Origin: Flemingiibacterium sp045644145
GTDB lineage: Bacteria > Bacillota > Clostridia > Oscillospirales > CAG-272
Reading direction: 5' to 3'
NCBI GenBank assembly: GCA_045644145.1
Contig: JAZRGK010000021.1
Coordinates: 1-42,438, forward strand
DNA length: 42,438 bases
Part shown: positions 7,617 to 15,874 of the stretch, in pieces
Layout of the letters: every line of letters begins with the position of its first letter
Position numbering within the stretch: position 1 is the first letter of the stretch
Position numbers and translations under genes: made by a program
The notes under the pieces: model-generated
Database searches by the model: none
Told to the model about the DNA's origin: nothing
Seen by the model: only the letters and a program-made list of their open reading frames with translations

Positions 7617-7700
7617 CTTGTATAAAGTTTTTGCGCAGCTTTCAAGCACATCGCCTGCTGCGATGTGCTTGAAAGCGACCCGTACCTCCCCTACACGATG
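7617..7700 (-). repeat. Dispersed intergenic repeat, copy C (short, reverse orientation)
   Basis: Contains the palindrome at 7638-7676 (17-bp stem) with a changed 5-nt loop (CTGCT instead of GT), plus the TGCGCAAAAACTTTATAC block on the minus strand. The distal blocks of A, B and D are missing. Confidence 0.75.
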
Positions 7701-7753
7701 CCCCCACTCCTTTAGGCTAAATTTTATATTTTGTAAACTATTTTTGATAATCC

Positions 7754-7782
7754 TTGCGAAAAACGGAGAGATGTGGTATAAT
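7754..7782 (+). promoter_or_regulatory. Promoter of the XRE membrane protein gene
   Basis: TTGCGA (7754-7759), a 17-bp spacer ending TGG and TATAAT (7777-7782), about 33 bp before the start codon. Confidence 0.75.
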
Positions 7783-7814
7783 GGACGTATTATAGAGATG
7801 AACGGGGGGCTTGT

Positions 7815-8453
7815 ATGGATAAACGGTCGTTTGGGCAGGCGCTTGCCGCGAAACGTGAGGCTCACGGAATGTCCGTTACGGGCTTTGCCGCCGCTTTAGG
7901 CGTTCCCTATGAGGAATACGCCGCTATAGAGAGCGGCGAAAAAGAAGCTACGCTGGAATTTGCAAAAAGCTGTGCCGATGCTTTTGGGGTTTCCCTTGAC
8001 GAGCTTACCTCTTATACATATGTCCCGAAGCTTCGCATGGGCGCGCAAGACGGTATTTCCGCGGCTGACAAAGAACCCGCCGCGGCTGAGCGCGAAAATG
8101 AGGAAATACGCCGCTATAACAGAGGGCGAACCATCATGCAGATTATCATAATCCTCGAGGTTATTTCTCTCGTCTTATCGCTGTTCACAAGCAGCTTACT
8201 TGCTACAGTGTTCAAGATCGTTATGCTTGTATGCCTGTGGAGAGGTCACACATGGGCGAGAACCGTCTATGTCTTACTGACTGCAATCGGAACGCTTATT
8301 ATATTCGCCGTCACCGGTAAACTTTTCGATGCGAGCATTGCCCTCGGCATAATGTCCCTTGCATTTGTTGCGTGGGGCGTTGTCGTATGCGTTCTGCTTA
8401 TTGCAAGCAAATCCGTTGAGGAATTTCTCTACGAACAGTCCACCTCTCGTTAA
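7815..8453 (+). CDS. XRE-family helix-turn-helix protein with C-terminal membrane segments
   Basis: A 212-residue protein. Residues about 5-62 form an XRE/Cro DNA-binding domain (FGQALAAKREAHGMSVTGFA, then an ALGVPYEEYAAIESGEKEA-type recognition region). After a charged linker (about 75-105) come four hydrophobic segments (about 108-200), so the DNA-binding head is tethered to the membrane. The start follows a G-rich GGGGGG site. It is followed 34 bp later by proC. A membrane-bound regulator of cell-envelope or stress genes is plausible, but no target is evident. Confidence 0.75.
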   Translation: MDKRSFGQALAAKREAHGMSVTGFAAALGVPYEEYAAIESGEKEATLEFAKSCADAFGVSLDELTSYTYVPKLRMGAQDGISAADKEPAAAERENEEIRRYNRGRTIMQIIIILEVISLVLSLFTSSLLATVFKIVMLVCLWRGHTWARTVYVLLTAIGTLIIFAVTGKLFDASIALGIMSLAFVAWGVVVCVLLIASKSVEEFLYEQSTSR

Positions 8454-8487
8454 TTTTTCCGTTTTACTTATTTGAAAGGAATAACCC

Positions 8488-9309
8488 ATGAAATCCATAT
8501 CGTTTATCGGCGCAGGAAATATGGCAACCGCTATTATCGGCGGTATGCTTAAGACAGGAACAGCGCCGAAGCTTATAACAGTATACGACAAACTTTCGGA
8601 CAAAGCTGCGCTTTTTAAGGAAAAAGGCTTAAATGTTGCCGAAACCTTGCGCGACGCATGCGAAAAAAGCGAATTTATTCTGCTTGCCGTTAAACCGCAA
8701 AATTTCGCCGAGGTTCTCGGCGAAATAAAAGAGAGCCGCACGGATATTTCAGATAAAACCTTTATTTCAATAGCCGCAGGCATTTCCACCGAGGCTATAG
8801 AAGGCTTCCTTGATAAAAAATGCGCTGTGGTGCGCGTTATGCCCAACACTCCTCTTATGGTTGGCAAGGGTGCATCGGCTCTCTGCCGCAATGATCGTGT
8901 GACTGACGAGGATTTCGCGCTGGCGTGCGGAATTTTTGAAGCCTCGGGCATGATCATGGTGCTTGATGAATCTAAGATGAACACCGTCATCTGCGCTAAC
9001 GGCTCTTCCCCCGCTTATTTCTACTACTTCATTGATGCTGTAGTAAAATCCGCAAAGGCGCAGGGGCTTGATATTGACGAGCGACTGCTCCTCGAAGCGG
9101 TCTGCAAGACCGTTATCGGCTCGGCTCAGATGCTTCTTGATTCTGGCAAGACCGCGGGCGAGCTTGTAGCCGCGGTTACTTCGCCGAGGGGTACTACCGA
9201 GCGGGCAATGAACGTGCTTTACGAAAACAACGTGGACGAAATTATCCACAAGGCAATGTGCGCCTGCACCTACCGCGCCGAGGAAATGGCGAAGGAATTC
9301 GGCGCTTAA
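8488..9309 (+). CDS. proC: Pyrroline-5-carboxylate reductase
   Basis: A 273-residue cytoplasmic oxidoreductase making the last step of proline synthesis (P5C + NAD(P)H to proline). N-terminal Rossmann motif GAGNMATAIIGG at residues 7-18; LAVKPQ near 71; VVRVMPNTP near 113, a family signature; and the C-terminal dimer domain with the hallmark VTSPRGTTERAM near 230. Length is standard. Start ATG follows GAAAGGA. It may be co-transcribed with the upstream XRE gene (34-bp gap) and the downstream membrane protein. Confidence 0.95.
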   Translation: MKSISFIGAGNMATAIIGGMLKTGTAPKLITVYDKLSDKAALFKEKGLNVAETLRDACEKSEFILLAVKPQNFAEVLGEIKESRTDISDKTFISIAAGISTEAIEGFLDKKCAVVRVMPNTPLMVGKGASALCRNDRVTDEDFALACGIFEASGMIMVLDESKMNTVICANGSSPAYFYYFIDAVVKSAKAQGLDIDERLLLEAVCKTVIGSAQMLLDSGKTAGELVAAVTSPRGTTERAMNVLYENNVDEIIHKAMCACTYRAEEMAKEFGA

Positions 9310-9389
9310 TCTGTCATAACCTTGTCCCTCATCGCATAAGATGTACAAAAAAGCTTAGGCGAAGGAAGATAGAAAGGAACAGGGTAAAT

Positions 9390-10007
9390 ATGAACAGAAC
9401 ATTCTTTAGCGGACAAGTCCGTGACTTTGACATGGGTAAACACGCTCCCGTTGACAGACGTACTGCACTGCTTGCGGCATCATCGCTGTTTATTTTCGGA
9501 TGCTTTGTTGGATGCGCCGTTTACAGGCTTCTCGGAATCGGCGAATCGGAGCTTTACGATAACCTTATTGAGCGGTATTTTTTAGCGCTTTTCTATAAGT
9601 GCGAATCTCCCCTTGACATAGCGAGGGTAAGCGCGGACTGCTGTCTTCATGAGCTTTGGATGTTTATAGCCGTATTTTTGGCAGGCTTTTCACCGTTCAC
9701 AATGCCCGTCAGCGGAGCATTGCTTCTCTATCGCGGCGTTCTGTTTGGTTTCTCGGTAACCATGCTGCAGTTTTCGAACCGCACGGGGTTATTACTTGAT
9801 TCCATAGTCTATCTCTGTGCCGCCGCCGCGATATCCATGCTTCTATCTCTGCTTTCCGCTGAGGCGGCTTGCTTTTATCATAATTCCCCGCGTATTTACA
9901 TGCGCTCCACCGCGACCAAGGCGTACACGCTGACATTTTTGCGCATATGCGCCATAGCTACGGCTGACATTCTTATAATGCTGTTTCTTATTTATGTTTA
10001 CATTTAG
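9390..10007 (+). CDS. SpoIIM-like integral membrane protein
   Basis: About 205 residues with five or more hydrophobic segments. An upstream in-frame start exists at 9258, but the ATG at 9390 with AGAAAGGAACAGGG before it is better; the upstream extension is basic and overlaps proC. The region FLAGFSPFTMPVSGALLLYRGVLFGFS-like (residues about 95-122) resembles the conserved core of stage II sporulation protein M (part of the SpoIIDMP engulfment machine). Similarity is by eye only, so the family call is tentative. Next gene is another membrane protein 29 bp away. Confidence 0.5.
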   Translation: MNRTFFSGQVRDFDMGKHAPVDRRTALLAASSLFIFGCFVGCAVYRLLGIGESELYDNLIERYFLALFYKCESPLDIARVSADCCLHELWMFIAVFLAGFSPFTMPVSGALLLYRGVLFGFSVTMLQFSNRTGLLLDSIVYLCAAAAISMLLSLLSAEAACFYHNSPRIYMRSTATKAYTLTFLRICAIATADILIMLFLIYVYI

Positions 10008-10036
10008 AATCCCATGAGGAAAGGAAGTATAAAATC

Positions 10037-11008
10037 TTGAAGATATTCGGAAAACAATTTAAGCTTTTTGATTGGAACAAAGAAGGAAAAGGCGTAAAAA
10101 AAGAGCCTGTAGGCCCTAAAAATCTACAGAACTTTTTCAAGTTCTTCCTCAACAAGTTCACACGTCTTGTTACCGTGAACATGTTTATGGTCCTCGGAAA
10201 CTTCCCCATATTTTTCCTGCTGCTTGCTGTCAGCGGAAACCTTGACCGCCCCTCATTTGCGCCTGCTTACAAAATGTTCGCACCGCTTTACGGCGTAATG
10301 ACACACGAGCAGTCCCCCGTCACTGCCGCGCTGTTCGGAATCTTCGGCACCCAGTCGGAGATCGGCTTCAGCACCGTATTCACCTACATAGCCTTCGCCC
10401 TCTCGGCACTTGTTATATTCACCTTCGGCTATGTGAACACGGGAACTACATATATTATAAGAAACATGATAAAGGGCGAACCGATCTTCATGTGGGAAGA
10501 TTTCTGGTACGCCATCAAACGAAATCTTAAGCAGGGCATGCTTCTCGGAATCCTAGATGCTGTTCTGTCATTCCTTTGCGTGTATGACGTGATATTCTTC
10601 TACTACAACACGGGCACGTCATCGGCTATGAACATCATGTTCTACGTTTCTCTGCTGATCGCGCTCATATGGTTCTGGATGCGCTTCTATATCTACATCC
10701 TTATGATAACCTTCGACCTTTCCATCTTCAAGATACTGAAAAACGCACTTATTTTCTCCCTTGTTGGCATCAAGAGAAACATTATGGCAACCCTCGGCAT
10801 AGCAGCAATGATCTTTATAACCTACATGCTTCTCTATTATGTTCTGCCAATTGGTATCATAATTCCCTTCGTGCTTCTTTTCGCGGACTGCGCGTTTATC
10901 GCCTGCTACGCCGCGTTCCCAAAGATAAAGGAGCTTATGATAGACCCCTATTACAAGGATACCGAGCCTGAAGAATACGAAGAACCGATCTTCCATGATT
11001 TGGACTAA
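10037..11008 (+). CDS. YesL-like (DUF624) membrane protein
   Basis: A 323-residue membrane protein with about six transmembrane segments. The start is a TTG at 10037 after GAGGAAAGGAAG. After a basic cytoplasmic N-terminus (1-45) it shows TRLVTVNMFMVLGNFPIFFLL, then GYVNTGTTYIIRNMIKGEPIFMW-DFW and further helices, the pattern of the DUF624/YesL family. The C-terminus is acidic (EPEEYEEP). YesL-type genes often accompany carbohydrate-transport operons in Bacillus, but here the neighbours are a SpoIIM-like protein and proC. Exact role unknown. Confidence 0.65.
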   Translation: MKIFGKQFKLFDWNKEGKGVKKEPVGPKNLQNFFKFFLNKFTRLVTVNMFMVLGNFPIFFLLLAVSGNLDRPSFAPAYKMFAPLYGVMTHEQSPVTAALFGIFGTQSEIGFSTVFTYIAFALSALVIFTFGYVNTGTTYIIRNMIKGEPIFMWEDFWYAIKRNLKQGMLLGILDAVLSFLCVYDVIFFYYNTGTSSAMNIMFYVSLLIALIWFWMRFYIYILMITFDLSIFKILKNALIFSLVGIKRNIMATLGIAAMIFITYMLLYYVLPIGIIIPFVLLFADCAFIACYAAFPKIKELMIDPYYKDTEPEEYEEPIFHDLD

Positions 11009-11041
11009 GGTTTGTGCTTTAGCATCTGATAACCGAAAGAC

Positions 11042-11062
11042 GGGAGGAGCAAGCCCCTCCCC
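11042..11062 (-). repeat. Short GC palindrome repeat, copy 1
   Basis: Reads on the minus strand as GTAGGGGAGGGGCTTGCTCC followed by TCCCG and TCTTT. One of four like-oriented copies (also 24712, 29598, 38014). Shape is that of an intrinsic terminator. Confidence 0.7.
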
Positions 11063-11120
11063 TACCACATATTTTTCATATCGTTGTCATTTTAAGGGCA
11101 CATGCTTTTGTCAGCAATTT

Positions 11121-11150
11121 AAAATCCCGTCAGTGATCTGACGGGATTTT
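11121..11150. terminator. Bidirectional terminator between YesL-like and ABC exporter genes
   Basis: AAAATCCCGTCAG, TGAT loop, CTGACGGGATTTT: a 13-bp perfect stem with A/T tracts on both sides, between convergent genes. Confidence 0.88.
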
Positions 11151-11157
11151 ATTATGC

Positions 11158-13098
11158 TTACAACTCCGCTTCAGCTAAATCTTCCTTCTCCGCAAGATAA
11201 CGCCTTGCCTGAGTGGAGAACAGCTTGTAATACTTGCCGCCCTGAGCCATAAGCTCGGTGTGGCTTCCCTTTTCTATAAGACGTCCGTCCTCTAAGACAA
11301 ATATCTGACTTGCTATAGTGGCGCTGGAAAGTCTGTGGGAAACAAATATGGTGGTCTTGTCGCTTCTTAAATTGTCGAACTGATTGAATATCTCCTGCTC
11401 TGCGATGGGGTCAAGGGATGCCGTCGGCTCGTCGAGAATAAGTATCTCCGAATCGGCGTAAAACGCTCTGGCAATGGCAAGCTTCTGCCACTGACCGATG
11501 GACAGCTCAATTCCGTTCTGCTCAAATATACGCATGAGCGGTGTAGAGTAGCCGTCTGGGAGCTTGTCTATATACTCGCCTGCCGCACTCTGCTCCGCTG
11601 CATCTTTAACCGCTTCGATGTCCGCCTCTCTGTGAATGTTGCCAAGGCGGATATTTTCCTCAACATTCAGCGCATACTTGCCGAAATCCTGGAAGATAGT
11701 GCCGAACATGCCATAAAGCTCCCCAAGGTCATACTCCCGTATGTCGTGCCCGTCAAGGAGTATGCATCCCTCGGTAGGATCGTATAGGCGCATGAGAAGC
11801 TTAATAAGCGTAGTCTTTCCTGCGCCGTTCAAACCTACAATAGCAACGGTTTCACCGGAATGTATTGTAAATGAAACGTCGTTTACCACACGGCGTTCCG
11901 TGCCGGGATAGCTGAAGCTTACATTCTTAAACTCGATAGTATGCCCCGACTTGCGCTCTGCCTTTCTCGGGGGATTTACGGACGGCATGACCGTCATTTC
12001 CTCTTTCATAAAGGAAATGAGGTTGTCGATAAACAGCGTACCCTCGTAAATTGTGCCCGAGGACGAAACAAGGGTATTGACACAGGTTGCAATAGCCGCC
12101 ACCGCACCGGTGTAAAGCGAATAGTCACCGATCATGATCTTTCCGGTGAACACCTGCATTGCGATGATAGCGTAGAACATAAGGTTTACAAGTCCCGACA
12201 GCACACCGATAGCGATATGCCAAAGGCTTTCCGACAGTATCAGCCGTCTTAGTCCCTTATAATACACATTAAACACGTCAATAAAGCGCCCTATAAACAT
12301 GTCACCAAGATCAAAAAGTCTTACCTCTTTGATAATATCCTTGTTTACAAGAAGATCCGCGAAGTAGTTCATCTGGCGACGCTCCTTGGCACGGTTTCTC
12401 AAGTATTTGAAGTTTTTCTTGCGGTAAACAAAATTTATAACCGCCGATGGAATCGCGAGTGCAATCACCGCCAAAGTTGCCGGCGCAAGACTCGGGGCAC
12501 TTAAAAGAATTACAAGGTAGCTTATAAATTCGATGACCGTGCTTACCACATTAAAGGTTTCGGAGATTATGTTAAGGGGTCTGACGCCTGCCTCGCGGCT
12601 GGCATTCTCCATTTTTTCGTAAAATACATGGTCGTCGAAGGAAGCAAGATCAAGCTCCTTTGATTTCTCCATCATCTGAAGCCTTACCTGCTTTACTACC
12701 TTTTCGCCGGCGATCCGGTTGACCGCACGGCTTACGTTATTTATAACTTGCTGTAGTATACGGTAAACAAAAAAGAAAATAAGCAAGAAAAATACGTTGG
12801 ATGTCCAAAAAGAGTTAAGCGCAGCTCCGCCCTGCTTGATTATTACCTGCAGCTCGTTTAAAATCCCCTGAGAGATAATGGCACCGAGCACGGGAGTAAT
12901 ACCCTTGAAAAGCGCAACAAAGGTAAGGAGAAAGAGTATCCAGTGCCCTGTCTGCCACACAAGCTTTACTATGTAGGCAAATCTCGAGAAAAATCCGCCG
13001 AGAAGCTCCCTTAAATATCTTGGAACATCGCTTATTCCCTTTGGCGGCGGCACTTTTTCGTGCTCATACATGCCGCGTCTTGGCATTGGACCATTCAT
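11158..13098 (-). CDS. ABC exporter (fused permease and ATPase)
   Basis: A 646-residue half-transporter. Residues about 60-350 form a six-helix type I exporter domain; residues about 385-630 are the ATPase with Walker A GLNGAGKTT, the signature LSIGQWQK, Walker B ILILDEPTASLDP and the switch histidine in SHRLSS. The glutamine-rich signature resembles peptide/lantibiotic-type exporters, but substrate is unknown. The N-terminal 40 residues are Pro-rich and hydrophilic. Start ATG follows AAAGGATGAAG. It lies 61 bp after a histidine phosphatase and ends at a bidirectional terminator. No partner half-transporter is adjacent, so it probably forms a homodimer. Confidence 0.88.
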   Translation of the reverse strand: MNGPMPRRGMYEHEKVPPPKGISDVPRYLRELLGGFFSRFAYIVKLVWQTGHWILFLLTFVALFKGITPVLGAIISQGILNELQVIIKQGGAALNSFWTSNVFFLLIFFFVYRILQQVINNVSRAVNRIAGEKVVKQVRLQMMEKSKELDLASFDDHVFYEKMENASREAGVRPLNIISETFNVVSTVIEFISYLVILLSAPSLAPATLAVIALAIPSAVINFVYRKKNFKYLRNRAKERRQMNYFADLLVNKDIIKEVRLFDLGDMFIGRFIDVFNVYYKGLRRLILSESLWHIAIGVLSGLVNLMFYAIIAMQVFTGKIMIGDYSLYTGAVAAIATCVNTLVSSSGTIYEGTLFIDNLISFMKEEMTVMPSVNPPRKAERKSGHTIEFKNVSFSYPGTERRVVNDVSFTIHSGETVAIVGLNGAGKTTLIKLLMRLYDPTEGCILLDGHDIREYDLGELYGMFGTIFQDFGKYALNVEENIRLGNIHREADIEAVKDAAEQSAAGEYIDKLPDGYSTPLMRIFEQNGIELSIGQWQKLAIARAFYADSEILILDEPTASLDPIAEQEIFNQFDNLRSDKTTIFVSHRLSSATIASQIFVLEDGRLIEKGSHTELMAQGGKYYKLFSTQARRYLAEKEDLAEAEL

Positions 13099-13159
13099 TA
13101 TACTTCATCCTTTCGGTTGATTTAAGTTTTATCTCTATAGATAATAGTTTTCCATTTTA

Positions 13160-13801
13160 TTATACGTTTGCCGGGAAAGAGGTACGAAGGGCTGAAAGAT
13201 GCCCGTCCATTCCAACTTTACCAAGCTTAAATTTACCGTTGTCCGCCGTAATTTCCGTCACCGAAGCATTAGTCACCCATGGGATGTCACGCATACGGCT
13301 GAAATCTGCACCATTTATAATACATTCGGCGGCGCGGATAGCCGTGGCGTGGGTTGCTATAGCAACTGTTTCACCGTCATGAGCGGCGGAAATATCCAAT
13401 AGCGCCGCTATGACACGCTCACCAAGTGCTCTCACACTTTCGCCGTCTGTTGGCACACAGTTTCCGATATCATTTCGCCATATATGAAATTCATGGGCAT
13501 AGTCGCGTTCTATATCCTCGAACTTCATTCCCTGCCATGTGCCGGCGTATATCTCACGAAGTCGTTTATCGTGCACGGTTTCAAGTCCGAAAAGCTCCGC
13601 CACCGCATCTCCCGTAACATATGCACGGGAAAGGTCGCTTGCATATACGGCTTTAACGTCGTATTCCCTTTTTATAAATTCCGCCGTGGCGTGTGCCTGC
13701 ATGATGCCCTTTTCGATAAGGGGCGCATCAAGCTGTCCGGCGAAGTAACCGAGGTGATTCGCCTCGCTCTCACCGTGGCGGATAAGAAGTAAAGTTGTCA
13801 T
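13160..13801 (-). CDS. Histidine phosphatase family protein (phosphoglycerate mutase-like)
   Basis: A 213-residue cytoplasmic protein. The catalytic LIRHGESEANHLGYFAGQLD motif is at residues 6-25 (nucleophile His in RHGE), followed by YASDLSRAYVTGDAVAE (second Arg) near 56 and a late VAIATHATAIRAA with the second catalytic His near 148. Broad-specificity phosphatases and CobC-type enzymes share these. The promoter at 13844-13872 belongs to it. Substrate unknown. Confidence 0.85.
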   Translation of the reverse strand: MTTLLLIRHGESEANHLGYFAGQLDAPLIEKGIMQAHATAEFIKREYDVKAVYASDLSRAYVTGDAVAELFGLETVHDKRLREIYAGTWQGMKFEDIERDYAHEFHIWRNDIGNCVPTDGESVRALGERVIAALLDISAAHDGETVAIATHATAIRAAECIINGADFSRMRDIPWVTNASVTEITADNGKFKLGKVGMDGHLSALRTSFPANV

Positions 13802-13843
13802 TTATCTATCGCTTTCTGTGGCTTACTTAAACCTTATCAGTTT

Positions 13844-13872
13844 ATTATACCATACCTCAGCGGATTTGTCAA
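13844..13872 (-). promoter_or_regulatory. Promoter of the histidine phosphatase gene
   Basis: On the minus strand TTGACA (13872-13867), a 17-bp spacer ending TATGG and TATAAT (13849-13844). The -35 overlaps the nadE stop codon, so the phosphatase (and perhaps the ABC exporter) has its own start. Confidence 0.85.
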
Positions 13873-15767
13873 ACCAAAAACAACGCCGCCGATGCATCGC
13901 TTGGCATAAATAGCCCCGTGCGTGGCGAAACGGCTACACTTCCGACTGTAGGACTGTCGGGCAGACAGGAGCGCTTGAACTGCTGGTTCATAAAGCGTCG
14001 CATGAATACGCTGAGGCAACTATGAATTTCCTCAGCGCTGTAAGTATCCGAAAAGGCGTAGTTTGCCATGCGCTCTATCTTTTCGGGGGCGAAACCAAAG
14101 CGTAAGAGATAATAAAGGAAGAAATCGTGAAGTGTGTATGGGCCAACTATCTCCTCGGTTTTCTGATAGTCCGCGTCACTATCCGATGGGAGCAATTCGG
14201 GACTTATGGGCGTTTCAAGAATATCTGTGAGCACCGCTGAAAGACGGCTGTCTGCCGAATTTTCGGCGTAATCGGCAACTATGCGGCGTATGAGGGTTTT
14301 TGGCACATCAGCGTTTACCGCGTACATTGACATGTGGTCGCCGTTATAGGTAGCAAATCCGAGGGCAAGCTCCGAAAGGTCGCCCGTACCAACAACAATA
14401 CCGCCAAGAGAATTTGCTATATCCATTATAATCTGTGTGCGCTCTCTCGCCTGCACATTCTCGTATACCACGTCGCGGACGGCTTCATCGTGTCCGATAT
14501 CCGAGAAATGCTGTCTTACAGCGGCACTTATGTCGATGCATCTGAAGCTTACGCCAAGGCATTCTGAAAGAAGCTCCCCATTGGTGCGTGTTCTCTCGGT
14601 TGTACCGAAGCATGGCATGGAAACTGCCGTGACATCGCTGTGTGGACGGCGAAGTATATCCATAGCGCGAACACAAACAAGCAGGGCAAGCGCAGAATCA
14701 AGTCCGCCTGATATGCCGATTACCGCAGACTTCGCCCCCGTATGGAAAAGACGCTTTGCAAGTCCGCGTGCTTGTATTTCAAGCACCTGCCCGCATCTTT
14801 CATGGACGCCTTCTGTTGGAACAAATGGCGTCCTTGGAATATGACGTGTCAGCGCGGTTTCCTCTAAAGCCATATCAAAAGAGATGCTGTAATAATTGTC
14901 CGCCGTAACCTCGATATTTTTGAAACCGTCATCCCTCATTCGCTCAGCGGCAAGCCTTGACACGTCGATTTCGGTTACAAGAAGGTCTTCTTCCGAGAAA
15001 GCCACAGCTTCCGCAAGCATTTTTCCATTCTCACAAATTATTCTGTGACCGCTGAAAACATGGTCGGTGGTGGATTCCCCATCACCTGCCTCGCTGTACA
15101 CAATGCCGCAGTGAAGCTCCGCGGAACGGTAAGCGGCAAAGCTTTTTCGCTTGTCACTGCTTCCCACCGTTTCAGGAAGCGCCGAAAGGGCGCATATCAC
15201 AGTCGCCCCTGCCCTTGCATGGGAAGCTATGGGAGATTCGGGCGAGCGGATATCGTCACCTGTTATACATGCAAAATTAAATTCGCTAAGTCCTTCGCAG
15301 TAGAAAAGCATGTCCGTGCCGAAAGGATAACATACACCGCCAATCTCCACCGTGCCGCATTTTTCGGGCGCGGGGGTGAATACCCTGCTTCCGTGAAGCG
15401 GTGATACGCCCGAAATATGACGCTTCGGTACGACACCGAGTATCATACCCTGATAGATGATGACGGCGCAGTTATAAAGCTTATTCTCCCTTTTTATAGG
15501 CGTGCCGATGCAAATAACCGTATCAAGATGAGCGGTTTCGGCGCAAATTCTGCCGATTTCATCTGCCGCACCGTTTATAAGTACGCTGTGGAGAAAAAGG
15601 TCACCGCAGGTTGCCCCCGTAAGGCATAGTTCAGGGAATACGGTGAGTTTTACGCCGAGAGAAGCGGCTTTTTCGCAAATTCTTATTATTTCATCGGCAT
15701 TTTTCGCCGTATCCGCCACGTTTATCTTGGGGCATGCGGCGGCAACTTTAATAAAACCGTGGTTCAT
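13869..15767 (-). CDS. nadE: Glutamine-dependent NAD+ synthase
   Basis: About 632 residues: an N-terminal nitrilase-type glutaminase (about 1-285) and a C-terminal NAD synthetase. It amidates deamido-NAD with ATP and glutamine-derived ammonia. Seen: VFPELCLTG (catalytic Glu, near 42), GVVPKRHI (catalytic Lys region, near 112) and the P-loop VIGISGGLDSALALLV near 345. The glutaminase cysteine falls in FACITGDD rather than the usual CEDLW, so this block is atypical. An in-frame ATG 57 bp upstream exists, but the ATG at 15767 with GAGGAAA before it begins at the family's usual N-terminus. A terminator (15816-15850) separates it from mltG. Confidence 0.9.
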   Translation of the reverse strand: MNHGFIKVAAACPKINVADTAKNADEIIRICEKAASLGVKLTVFPELCLTGATCGDLFLHSVLINGAADEIGRICAETAHLDTVICIGTPIKRENKLYNCAVIIYQGMILGVVPKRHISGVSPLHGSRVFTPAPEKCGTVEIGGVCYPFGTDMLFYCEGLSEFNFACITGDDIRSPESPIASHARAGATVICALSALPETVGSSDKRKSFAAYRSAELHCGIVYSEAGDGESTTDHVFSGHRIICENGKMLAEAVAFSEEDLLVTEIDVSRLAAERMRDDGFKNIEVTADNYYSISFDMALEETALTRHIPRTPFVPTEGVHERCGQVLEIQARGLAKRLFHTGAKSAVIGISGGLDSALALLVCVRAMDILRRPHSDVTAVSMPCFGTTERTRTNGELLSECLGVSFRCIDISAAVRQHFSDIGHDEAVRDVVYENVQARERTQIIMDIANSLGGIVVGTGDLSELALGFATYNGDHMSMYAVNADVPKTLIRRIVADYAENSADSRLSAVLTDILETPISPELLPSDSDADYQKTEEIVGPYTLHDFFLYYLLRFGFAPEKIERMANYAFSDTYSAEEIHSCLSVFMRRFMNQQFKRSCLPDSPTVGSVAVSPRTGLFMPSDASAALFLV

Positions 15768-15815
15768 TGAAAATTTCCTCGTTTTCTGTATGAGAAAGAA
15801 TACTTTTAAAAACAC

Positions 15816-15850
15816 AGGGCACATTCCGTTAAATTTGCGGAATGTGCCCT
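15816..15850 (-). terminator. Terminator of the ftsK-mltG gene run
   Basis: A 13-bp stem (AGGGCACATTCCG with its complement), a 9-nt loop and GTGTTTTT on the minus strand, 25 bp after the mltG stop. Confidence 0.8.
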
Positions 15851-15874
15851 CGCGCTTAATTATCAGTACGGCAG

